The notes under the pieces are model-generated. The model saw only the letters and a list, made by a program, of their open reading frames with translations, was not told the origin of the DNA and did not search any database. A DNA stretch of 64,000 nucleotides from Clostridia bacterium. Its GTDB lineage: Bacteria > Bacillota > Clostridia > Christensenellales > CAAEEZ01. Within the stretch, counting starts at the first letter, position 1, and each line of letters starts with the position of its first letter. Positions 52,643 to 60,879 of this stretch are shown piece by piece. A program made the translations under genes and the position numbers. The stretch is from NCBI GenBank assembly GCA_900755035.1, contig CAAEEZ010000014.1, forward strand, positions 124,001 through 188,000, written 5' to 3'.

Positions 52643-52990
52643 ATGATAAAGAATATAACTTGTATCAACTGTCCTATGGGTTGCCCGCTAACCGTAGAAA
52701 TCAACGGGGACGATATTAAAGTAAGTGGAAATACTTGCAAAAGGGGAGACGTTTACGGAAAACAAGAAGTAACCAGCCCTAAAAGAGTAGTTACCTCGCT
52801 TGTAAGAATAAAGGACGGAGCGGTAGTATCGTGCAAAACCAATGCGGCAATAGATAAAGCAATGATATTTAAGGTGCTAGACGAATTACGTAAAGTAGAA
52901 GTTACTTTGCCTGTTAAAATAGGCGACGTAATAATAGAAAACGTACTTGGAACGGGCGCTGATATAGTTGCAACTTGTAACAAAAACTAA
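52643..52990 (+). CDS. DUF1667 domain protein
   Basis: 115 aa. Cys motif CINCPMGC (Cys7, Cys10, Cys14) plus Cys32 suggests a small iron-sulfur site, as expected of DUF1667. It always sits near GlpA/GlpB-like flavoproteins, so it is taken as the third subunit. AGGAGG lies nine bases before the start. No glycerol kinase or facilitator gene accompanies the three. Confidence 0.92.
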   Translation: MIKNITCINCPMGCPLTVEINGDDIKVSGNTCKRGDVYGKQEVTSPKRVVTSLVRIKDGAVVSCKTNAAIDKAMIFKVLDELRKVEVTLPVKIGDVIIENVLGTGADIVATCNKN

Positions 52991-53001
52991 TAAAATTCGA
53001 G

Positions 53002-53037
53002 CAAAAAAGCGTAACTAAATTGGTTACGCTTTTTTAT
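53002..53037 (+). terminator. Intrinsic terminator after the GlpAB/DUF1667 operon
   Basis: AAAAAGCGTAAC / GTTACGCTTTTT arms with a 7-base loop. Confidence 0.9.
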
Positions 53038-53115
53038 CGTATATTGTACTATTTTGTAGTTTTATCGTGCAAAAACGCAAGATAAATTTCGTTTTACGTA
53101 AATATAGGGGTTAAA

Positions 53116-54582
53116 TTGAAGAAAAAGATAATAAATTACAGACCTATAGTATTCGGTTTTTTGGCTATGCTATTAAGTATAGTTACTATAACCGAGTCAA
53201 AATACAACGTAATTTATCTATCGATACTTTTAATGTTCACCCTATTTTTTATTTTTATCACGCTTGTAAAAAGAAAGTGGAGCAAATATTTGTTCGTTGG
53301 CGTGTGTATGCTTATAGGCGTGATTTCTACTACGGTTTTCGGTTATTATCTATCGGCGAATAAAGTAAGTGGTGATATCTCGTCTATTCAAGGCAGAATT
53401 AGCGAAGTGCGTAAATACGGATACGTGCTTGACGACGTTATTGTTGCAAACGAAAGGCTTGGCGGAAAGGTATTAGTCAAAACTGACGAAGAATTTAGCG
53501 TAGGTGATATCGTATACACTTATGAACATATTAGCAATATTGAATTTGACGCTAATGACGGCTTTATTACTAGTTTGTACGACGACGGGATATATTATCT
53601 ATTAAAAACTACCTCTATTGCTAAGACGAAAAATGGCAAAATCACCCTTAGCGAGAGGATTAAACTAAGCATAAATAACCTGTATTCTAAATATATGCGA
53701 GAGGACGGAAAGGGTATTGCAATGGGTATGCTACTTGGCGATACTACTAGTATGACCGACGAACTACGTGACGGTATAAGTAATACGGGATTAAGCCATA
53801 TATTTGCCGTGTCGGGCTTGCATATCGGCTTTCTTACGGGTATCGTTTTGTTTATCAATAGGAAACTTAGGATAAAGCGTATGCTAAATATGCTTCTTAC
53901 ACTCGTAGTGCTTATTTTATATAATTTGCTATGCGGTTTTTCACCTAGTATGGTCAGGGCGACTATTATGAGCGTAATCGTACTATTTTCTAGGGAAATG
54001 GGATATAAAATGGACGGCTTATCATCACTTGCGCTGGCGGGTATTTTGATTGCAACCTTTAAGCCTTATTCGGTGTTTACCATTAGTTTTCAAATGAGTT
54101 TTCTTGCCGTGTTTGGAATAATAGCGTTTTCAAAAATGATAAAATTCAAGCGTATTCCTAAGTGGGCAAACGATTTAATAGCGCTAAGTCTTGGCGTAAA
54201 TTTTGCCATATTCCCACTCGTTGCTTTTTGGTTTAAGAAGTTTGCTTTGCTATTTTTGCCCGTAAATTTTATAATAATGCCGTTTATGCCGTTAATTTAT
54301 TCGATAACTGCGCTATTTACCGTGATAGGACTTATACCTGGGTTAGAGCAAATAGTCATTGCAATAGATTACGTTTTGTTGCCTATAAAATTCGTTACTA
54401 TTGCAGTAAATTCGCTAGCAATAAATACCTTAAATATTGCATTTACAAAAACGGCTATGCTGTTGTGTTTGTCGGCGCAAGGCGTCTTAACTAGGCAAGT
54501 TATGCTTAAAACCAAGACGAAGGCGTTGATAACCGCATTATTTTTTATCTTAGGTTTGATTTTTATACTTATTCAATTATAA
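53116..54582 (+). CDS. comEC: ComEC/Rec2 family DNA uptake channel lacking the beta-lactamase domain
   Basis: 488 aa from the TTG at 53116, with AGGGG five bases before. An N-terminal DUF4131-type section, then the Competence domain with LGDTTSMTDELRDGISNTG and FAVSGLHIGFL, and ~10 helices. The C-terminal metallo-beta-lactamase-like domain found in most Gram-positive ComEC proteins (usually ~250 residues more) is absent; a normal stop follows the last helices, so this is not a visible frameshift. Such short forms exist. ComEC moves single-stranded DNA across the membrane during transformation. Confidence 0.9.
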   Translation: MKKKIINYRPIVFGFLAMLLSIVTITESKYNVIYLSILLMFTLFFIFITLVKRKWSKYLFVGVCMLIGVISTTVFGYYLSANKVSGDISSIQGRISEVRKYGYVLDDVIVANERLGGKVLVKTDEEFSVGDIVYTYEHISNIEFDANDGFITSLYDDGIYYLLKTTSIAKTKNGKITLSERIKLSINNLYSKYMREDGKGIAMGMLLGDTTSMTDELRDGISNTGLSHIFAVSGLHIGFLTGIVLFINRKLRIKRMLNMLLTLVVLILYNLLCGFSPSMVRATIMSVIVLFSREMGYKMDGLSSLALAGILIATFKPYSVFTISFQMSFLAVFGIIAFSKMIKFKRIPKWANDLIALSLGVNFAIFPLVAFWFKKFALLFLPVNFIIMPFMPLIYSITALFTVIGLIPGLEQIVIAIDYVLLPIKFVTIAVNSLAINTLNIAFTKTAMLLCLSAQGVLTRQVMLKTKTKALITALFFILGLIFILIQL

Positions 54583-54589
54583 TTATTTC

Positions 54590-54618
54590 TTTACATTATA
54601 TTATGCTTTTGATATACT
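54590..54618 (+). promoter_or_regulatory. Promoter of the holA-cdaA-lysC run
   Basis: TTTACA at 54590-54595, 17 bases, TATACT at 54613-54618. The start is predicted at ~54625, directly before AAGGAG at 54626-54631, giving a very short leader. Confidence 0.75.
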
Positions 54619-54640
54619 ATACTATAAGGAGTATAGACTT

Positions 54641-55594
54641 TTGAAAGTAAAAGAATTGCAACAATCATTAAAAAATGATATTTCGCCCGTATATTTTATT
54701 ACGGGTGACGACGATTATCTTAAAGATTACGCCCTAAACGCTTTTGTAAAACTATTAAATCCCGACGTTGTGGACTTTAATTTGAATATATTTCAAGATT
54801 TTTCGCAAGTGAAGGATATAACGACGGCGCTTGGTGGGTATCCTTTAATGGACGACAAGAAGGTTGTCGTAGTAAAAGAACCTACGAAACCTAACACGGA
54901 AGACGACAAAGCGTTAGTAAAATATTTTAATAGTCCGGAGCCTCAGTCGATATTCGTAATTTTTGATAACGGCGATTTGACTAGCTATCACAAGTACGGC
55001 GAAGTGGTGGATTGTAGTACGCTTAACATAGATGATTGTGCTAAACAGGTGGCTCTTTCTATAAAGACAATGGATGCTAAAATAGAGCAATCTGCGTGTA
55101 AAAAACTTGCCGAATACTGTTTGTGCGACCTTAGAAAAGTGCATAACGAAATAGATAAGTTGGTAAATTATGCAAGTGGCAACGTGATTACCTGCAACGA
55201 CGTAGAAAAATTAGTTACGCCTACGACGGACTACAAAATATACGAGTTTACACAAAGCCTTGCAGCGCAAAACGTACTGAAAGCAAAAAAAATAATGGAT
55301 ACCCTGTTGTTGCAAGGTAACAAACCGCTTATGCTTATTCAATCCATACTGACGCAGTACAAACGAATGTTGTATTCGCTAATCAGTAAAGGCAAGGACG
55401 AAGAGATTGCAAAAAGCCTAAACGTAAAGCCTTTTGCAGTAAAAATGGCAAGGCAGGTGGCGGAAAATTACAGCCCGAAAATTCTTAAACAATATTGTGA
55501 GAGTTTAGTAGATATAGAGTATAAAACGTTAACGGGGCAAACAAACGAAACCGACGCATTAAAAACGGCTATAAGTTTGCTCTTGGTAAAATAG
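54641..55594 (+). CDS. holA: DNA polymerase III delta subunit
   Basis: 317 aa from the TTG at 54641, nine bases after AAGGAG. N-terminal AAA+-like segment (DISPVYFITGDDDYLKDYA), then LAEYCLCDLRKVHNEIDKL and the C-terminal NVKPFAVKMARQVAENYS region of the clamp-loader delta family. It opens the sliding clamp for loading. It begins a tightly packed run of six more genes up to 60.8 kb, an arrangement usual for holA near comEC in Firmicutes. Confidence 0.94.
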   Translation: MKVKELQQSLKNDISPVYFITGDDDYLKDYALNAFVKLLNPDVVDFNLNIFQDFSQVKDITTALGGYPLMDDKKVVVVKEPTKPNTEDDKALVKYFNSPEPQSIFVIFDNGDLTSYHKYGEVVDCSTLNIDDCAKQVALSIKTMDAKIEQSACKKLAEYCLCDLRKVHNEIDKLVNYASGNVITCNDVEKLVTPTTDYKIYEFTQSLAAQNVLKAKKIMDTLLLQGNKPLMLIQSILTQYKRMLYSLISKGKDEEIAKSLNVKPFAVKMARQVAENYSPKILKQYCESLVDIEYKTLTGQTNETDALKTAISLLLVK

Positions 55595-55601
55595 GAGAGA
55601 A

Positions 55602-56147
55602 ATGGGAAAGGTAGACTTAAAAAGTGAAAAAACAATGAAGATATTTTCGTATCTTACCTTTTTTTTGCTATGTTTATCTATTGCGGCAAAGGATTGTTTT
55701 AGTATAAATAGTACTATAAACACCTTGCCTTATATGAGTAACTTCGTAATAGATATAACAAGCGCAAACATCGTTGGCGCATCCGTTATGGTGTATATTT
55801 TTTATTCGCTAATTTACGGGGCTATAGTGGAGATACTATCAAGATTCGTTTGTAATTCGATAACTAGGGTTAGCTTTAACCAAGTATACAAATATCGTTT
55901 TATAACGATTTTCAAACTAGTGGTTATAACGGCAAACTTAGTAATAGCATGCTTTAATTTTATGTATTTTAATTTGCCGTTTACATTTAAGTTGCAACCT
56001 GTAATAGAGATATCTTTTTTAGCAATTACGTTTGGAATAATTTACGCAATATGCTACAAAAAATATCTAAACAAAAAATCTGCGCCCGTAATATTTATGT
56101 CGATGGCTTTGCCTCTTTCGATATACTTTATTATGGTGGCTATATAG
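55602..56147 (+). CDS. Membrane protein of unknown function
   Basis: 181 aa with about five membrane helices and short loops; AGGAG precedes the ATG. No known family was recognised. It sits between holA and the M28-like protein with gaps of 7 and 9 bases, so it is translated with them. Possible partner of the following envelope proteins. Confidence 0.72.
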   Translation: MGKVDLKSEKTMKIFSYLTFFLLCLSIAAKDCFSINSTINTLPYMSNFVIDITSANIVGASVMVYIFYSLIYGAIVEILSRFVCNSITRVSFNQVYKYRFITIFKLVVITANLVIACFNFMYFNLPFTFKLQPVIEISFLAITFGIIYAICYKKYLNKKSAPVIFMSMALPLSIYFIMVAI

Positions 56148-56156
56148 GAGGACGAA

Positions 56157-57470
56157 ATGAAAAAGGCGATATGTAGTATTTTAGTTGCTTTGCTATTAGT
56201 TTTTCCTATATGTTTTACGGGTGAAAACGTAGCGTACGCAGAAGAAAAAGAGGTGGTAAGCAAGGCTTACGACTATGCAAAAGAGTTCGTTACTACTGAA
56301 AGCAATAACGTGGTTGGCTATGCCGATAGAATGTTAAATAGGCGTGAATACCTAAAAGGCGTAGTTACTAGCTTAGGCTACGACAAGATAGTAGAGCAAA
56401 AGTTTAAGTATAACAATCAATACAATAATAATCAAAGCGAAGAAACGGCAAACCTAATCGTAACTAAAAAGGCAAATGCAGAAACGACTAAAACCGTGAT
56501 AATAGGTACGAATTACGATAATGCCGAAGGCTTAGTGGCTAGTATACAAAATAGCCAAGGCGCAACGTCAAACGGAACTAGCGTTGGCGTAGTACTTGCG
56601 CTAATGGAAGAATTAAAGGACGCAAGTCTAAACTTTAACGTAAAATTCGTGTTCTTTGGGGCAAGTGAACTTGGATTGCTTGGTAGTAGATACTTTGTAG
56701 ACAATATGACTACTGCAGAGAAAAACGATTTGCTACTAATGATAAACCTAAGTGGAATAGGCGCAGGCGATAATACCTATTTGTACGACGACGAAATACA
56801 TTGGGAGCATTACGATTATGCTCTTAACAAGGCAAAAAGTAGTAACGTAGTAGTTAGTGAATTGCCTGTTGATAAAAAGATTATACTTGCTACTGAAAAC
56901 AATATAGGGCTTGACTACAATCACCAAGCACTGCTTAACGACGTAACTCCGTTTATTGCAAAAAGATTGCCTACGCTTTTAATGTTTAGTGGTAATTACG
57001 TTACGGGTGGATACGTTCAATCTAAGCAATACGGCACGATAATGCAAACGAAAGACGACACTATGGCAAAGTTTGACGAGATATTCGGTAATAGCGGTAA
57101 GCAAAAAATGAACGACGCAGTTACGCTTGTCAAGGCGATAATTACGGACGAAGTGTTTGATAAAATTATGGCGCGTAGCGTACAAAACAAGCCTGATTAT
57201 TCGTTCTTTACTACGTCTAGCGCAGGCATAGTTGCAGTTAGATGGGTAACGGTAGCGGTGGCTATAATCGCTATGGTGGTTACCTATGCCGTGCTGAAAA
57301 GTAGGGGCGATAAGTCAAACGACCCAATTAAACCTATCTTTATGGGCGTAGACCCGTTCGTGCAAGCAAACGCAGACCCTAACGGATTTGACAAAAACGA
57401 AGAAAAACCACAAAACCCTTTTGGTCTTGACGACGATGATAATACCGATGACAATCCTTTTGGAATATAG
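56157..57470 (+). CDS. Degenerate M28-family peptidase homologue (predicted pseudoenzyme), membrane anchored
   Basis: 437 aa. Signal peptide with an AYA cleavage site (26-28), an M28 fold at ~110-320, one membrane helix (~357-380) and an acidic tail with repeated NPFG motifs (QNPFGL, DNPFGI). By alignment to the usual motifs the zinc and catalytic positions are replaced: HYD becomes NYD (Asn119), DDN becomes SN (Ser138), EE becomes SE (Ser170 for the base; Glu171 kept), NLD becomes NLS (Ser199) and the final His becomes Gln297. It should therefore not hydrolyse peptides and may instead bind a ligand or partner. It lies nine bases before cdaA. Confidence 0.85.
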   Translation: MKKAICSILVALLLVFPICFTGENVAYAEEKEVVSKAYDYAKEFVTTESNNVVGYADRMLNRREYLKGVVTSLGYDKIVEQKFKYNNQYNNNQSEETANLIVTKKANAETTKTVIIGTNYDNAEGLVASIQNSQGATSNGTSVGVVLALMEELKDASLNFNVKFVFFGASELGLLGSRYFVDNMTTAEKNDLLLMINLSGIGAGDNTYLYDDEIHWEHYDYALNKAKSSNVVVSELPVDKKIILATENNIGLDYNHQALLNDVTPFIAKRLPTLLMFSGNYVTGGYVQSKQYGTIMQTKDDTMAKFDEIFGNSGKQKMNDAVTLVKAIITDEVFDKIMARSVQNKPDYSFFTTSSAGIVAVRWVTVAVAIIAMVVTYAVLKSRGDKSNDPIKPIFMGVDPFVQANADPNGFDKNEEKPQNPFGLDDDDNTDDNPFGI

Positions 57471-57479
57471 GAGGGCAAT

Positions 57480-58289
57480 ATGGAGGCAAACTACTATCTA
57501 ATAATTATCGACGTGCTAATTTGTGTAATGGCGCTTACGGTGATGTTTTTGTTCTTTAAGAAAAAAAGTCATTTAAGAGTATTTTTAATATTCCTGATAA
57601 TGACTGCAATTACCGTTTCGATAGATATTGCGGCGGCTACCGTTCAGCACAACGAACTACTTGTTTCTAAGGCGATAATGAACGGCTTAATGCTTGCTAT
57701 GATAATGGCTATCATAGTGGTGTACCAAGCGGACTTAAAACAAATTTTCCAAAAGATTGCTAGCCCAAGATACAAGGAGTACTTTGGCGAGGCGTACGGT
57801 AGTGACGAGGAATTAGAAGAGGCTACTAACGAAATACTAAACGCCGTGCAAGCAATGGCTAAAAAGGATATCGGCGCATTGATATTGCTTACCCCAAGTT
57901 CTATCGAACAACATATTATGGAAACGGGCATACAATTAAACGCAAATATCTCGGCGCAATTATTAGAGTGTATTTTCAATACGAAAGCACCGCTTCACGA
58001 TGGAGCAGTGGTTATAAAAGGTAATAAGATTTTAGCGTCAAGTTGCTTTTTGCCGTTAACGGCTAACGTAACTATCACGAAAGAAGTTGGCACTAGACAT
58101 AGAGCGGCAATAGGTATTACCGAAGAAAGCGACGTGCTTGCTATCGTAGTCAGCGAAGAAACGGGAATTATATCCATTGCAAAAAATGGTATTTTGACTA
58201 GATATATGACTATGGAAAGGCTAAAAGAAGAGATAGAGAACGTTTACGGAATAAACGTAAATAATCATAATAAGAAGAGGTTGGGCTAA
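57480..58289 (+). CDS. cdaA: Diadenylate cyclase CdaA
   Basis: 269 aa. Two to three N-terminal membrane helices, then the DAC domain with DGA (174-176) and RHR (206-208), both needed for c-di-AMP synthesis. c-di-AMP controls potassium and osmotic balance and cell-wall homeostasis. In most Firmicutes cdaA is followed by cdaR and glmM; here neither is present, and the neighbours are the M28 pseudoenzyme and DUF1015. The stop overlaps the DUF1015 start by one base (TAATG). Confidence 0.96.
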   Translation: MEANYYLIIIDVLICVMALTVMFLFFKKKSHLRVFLIFLIMTAITVSIDIAAATVQHNELLVSKAIMNGLMLAMIMAIIVVYQADLKQIFQKIASPRYKEYFGEAYGSDEELEEATNEILNAVQAMAKKDIGALILLTPSSIEQHIMETGIQLNANISAQLLECIFNTKAPLHDGAVVIKGNKILASSCFLPLTANVTITKEVGTRHRAAIGITEESDVLAIVVSEETGIISIAKNGILTRYMTMERLKEEIENVYGINVNNHNKKRLG

Positions 58290-59530
58290 TGGAAATAATA
58301 AAATCAATGCCTATCCTACTGCCAAAAAAAAATATTGATTTAAGCAAATGGGCAGTGGTTGCGTGCGACCAATATACGAGCGAAAAAGCATATTGGGAGA
58401 ATCTATCAAAGTACGTCGGTGATAGTTATTCCACGCTGAATATCGTTTTCCCAGAGGTGTACTTAGGGCATGGCGACGAAAATAGAATTGCCAAAATAAA
58501 CGATACTATGCGTAGTTATATCAAGGACGATATATTCGACGTTTTCGAAAACTGTTTCGTGCTTGTGGATAGAGTAACGGCTGACGGCAAACGTAGGCTG
58601 GGGCTAGTGATTGCCGTAGACTTAGAAGAGTACGACTACTCGCCAAGTAGCAACGCAAGAATAAAAGCAACCGAAGGAACGGTAATAGAAAGGATACCGC
58701 CAAGGGTAAAAATTCGTAAAAACGCTTTATTAGAACTACCACACGTAATGCTACTTATGGACGACAGGGAACAAAAAATTATCGAAAGTTTGTACGAAAA
58801 TAAGGATAAACTAGAAAAATTGTACGACTTCGATTTGAATATGAACGGTGGGCATATTGCAGGATACAAAGTTGATAACGTAGATGAAGTAATAAATAAA
58901 ATATACGGTCTACTAGACAAGGACTATCAACGAAGGATTTACGGCAAGGAAACTAGCATTTTGTTCTCGGTAGGGGACGGAAACCATTCGCTTGCAACGG
59001 CTAAAACGCATTGGGATAACGTTAAACGTACACTAAGTGAAAAGGAAAGGGAAAATCACCCTGCAAGATACGCTTTGTGCGAACTTGTAAATCTAAACGG
59101 CGAAGGTTTGGACTTTGAGCCAATACATAGGGTAGTTTTCGGCGTAACGAAAAGTGACGTAGAAAAAATGCAAGAACGCTTTAACGAAGGCGCTAGCGTA
59201 GAAATGGTTTTGGATGACGAAACTTACTATATTAAGGCTAATGAAAATGCGCCGAAAGCGATAGACGAAATCCAGTCGCACCTTGACGAGTTGGTAAAAG
59301 AAGGTAAAGCAAGCGTAGACTACGTGCACGGAAGGCAAAATACCTTGGACGTAGCAAAAAGTGAAAACGGACTAGCAATTTTTATGCCTACTATCAAAAA
59401 GGAAGAGTTGTTTAGTTATATTATAGAAAAAGGAGTTTTGCCAAGGAAATCGTTTTCTATGGGCGAAGCAAACGACAAAAGATATTATTTAGAGGCAAAA
59501 TATATTGTGCCTAATAAGGAGATAAAATGA
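58289..59530 (+). CDS. DUF1015 family protein
   Basis: 413 aa. Typical DUF1015 opening (PILLPKKNIDLSKWAVVACDQYTSEKAYWENL) and the conserved VGDGNHSLATAKTHW and HPARYALCELVNL segments. Function unproven. It starts on the last base of the cdaA stop and overlaps lysC by four, so it belongs to the same transcript. Confidence 0.93.
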   Translation: MEIIKSMPILLPKKNIDLSKWAVVACDQYTSEKAYWENLSKYVGDSYSTLNIVFPEVYLGHGDENRIAKINDTMRSYIKDDIFDVFENCFVLVDRVTADGKRRLGLVIAVDLEEYDYSPSSNARIKATEGTVIERIPPRVKIRKNALLELPHVMLLMDDREQKIIESLYENKDKLEKLYDFDLNMNGGHIAGYKVDNVDEVINKIYGLLDKDYQRRIYGKETSILFSVGDGNHSLATAKTHWDNVKRTLSEKERENHPARYALCELVNLNGEGLDFEPIHRVVFGVTKSDVEKMQERFNEGASVEMVLDDETYYIKANENAPKAIDEIQSHLDELVKEGKASVDYVHGRQNTLDVAKSENGLAIFMPTIKKEELFSYIIEKGVLPRKSFSMGEANDKRYYLEAKYIVPNKEIK

Positions 59531-60837
59531 GTTGTAAAGTATGTAAATTCGGCGGAACGTCGATGGCAAGCGCAATCACCGTAAATCAAGTTTACGATAT
59601 TATCGAAAGCGATAAGGACAGAAAATTTATAGTAGTTTCTGCACCGGGCAAAAGAGATAGCAACGATATTAAAGTTACCGATATGCTATACAAGGCTTTT
59701 GACGAGGCCAAGCAAACCGGAAGATGCGACGTAGCGTTTGGAAAAATAAGAGGAAGATTTAGAGCGCTAGCAGACGATTTGGGGCTAAAATTCGACCTTG
59801 ACGAACTATTAGACAGCATTGAAAAGCAAATAAACACTAGCGAAACGCCTGATTACGCTGCAAGTAGGGGCGAATATTTGTCGGCAAAGATGTTTGCCTT
59901 AAAAACGGGCTATACCTTTATAGACGCTCAGGACTTAATTAAATTCGATAGCCGTGGTATGCTAGACGCTGAAATTACTAACGACAACGTAAAAAGAGTG
60001 CTAAGCGGAGTGGATAGGGCAGTAATTCCTGGCTTTTACGGAATAGGCGCTGACGGGGAAATCAAAACTTTCTCTCGTGGTGGTAGCGACGTTACGGGCG
60101 CAATTATCGCAAGGGGTGTAAACGCCGACCTATACGAAAATTGGACGGATGTAAACGGCTTTATGACGGCTGACCCAAGAATAGTTGAAAACCCTAAGAT
60201 TATAAATCAACTTACTTATAAAGAACTTCGTGAACTTAGTTATATGGGTGCAAACGTGCTTCATCCAGAGTCTATTTTCCCTGTAAGGCAAGCAGGTATT
60301 CCTATCAATATTAAAAATACCTTCAATCCTTCGCACAAGGGTACTATGATTGTAGAAGATTACGTTCCTGATAACAGCGTAATTACGGGTATTGCCGGCA
60401 AGAAAGACTTTGCAGTACTACTACTTGAAAAATCTATGATGAACAACGAAATAGGTTTTGCAAGAAAAGTATTGTCCGTTTTGGAGCATTACGGAATATC
60501 TTTCGAGCACGTTCCGTCGGGAATTGATACTATGAGTTTCGTTATTAGCGAAAACGAATTAGAAGACAAACTAGAAAAGGTGATAGACGGCATTAGGAAA
60601 AACGTGTCGGTAGATAATATTACCGTATACAAAGATATGGCTCTAATTGCTACCGTTGGACACGGCATGGCAAAAAGAACGGGTACTTCGGCTACCTTGT
60701 TTAATGCCCTTGCAGAGGCTAACGTAAACGTAAGAATGATAGACCAAGGTAGTAGCGAACTTAATATTATAGTAGGTGTAGATAACGCCGACTACGCTAA
60801 TGCAATTAAAGCAATTTACAAAGGTTTCGTAGGATAA
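59527..60837 (+). CDS. lysC: Aspartate kinase
   Basis: 436 aa. KFGGTSMAS at the N-terminus, FSRGGSDVTGAI and TADPRIV in the catalytic domain, and two C-terminal ACT units (LLEKSMMNNEIGFARKVL, MAKRTGTSATLF) for amino acid feedback. It phosphorylates aspartate for lysine, threonine and methionine. It is separated from asd-dapA-dapB and not preceded by a riboswitch; it shares a transcript with cdaA. Overlaps DUF1015 by four bases. Confidence 0.96.
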   Translation: MSCKVCKFGGTSMASAITVNQVYDIIESDKDRKFIVVSAPGKRDSNDIKVTDMLYKAFDEAKQTGRCDVAFGKIRGRFRALADDLGLKFDLDELLDSIEKQINTSETPDYAASRGEYLSAKMFALKTGYTFIDAQDLIKFDSRGMLDAEITNDNVKRVLSGVDRAVIPGFYGIGADGEIKTFSRGGSDVTGAIIARGVNADLYENWTDVNGFMTADPRIVENPKIINQLTYKELRELSYMGANVLHPESIFPVRQAGIPINIKNTFNPSHKGTMIVEDYVPDNSVITGIAGKKDFAVLLLEKSMMNNEIGFARKVLSVLEHYGISFEHVPSGIDTMSFVISENELEDKLEKVIDGIRKNVSVDNITVYKDMALIATVGHGMAKRTGTSATLFNALAEANVNVRMIDQGSSELNIIVGVDNADYANAIKAIYKGFVG

Positions 60838-60841
60838 TATA

Positions 60842-60868
60842 AGCCTCCTTTTTAGGAGGTTTTATTAT
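60842..60868 (+). terminator. Intrinsic terminator after lysC
   Basis: AGCCTCC / GGAGGTTT arms around TTTTTA followed by T-rich DNA. Confidence 0.78.
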
Positions 60869-60879
60869 AGAGAGAGAAT

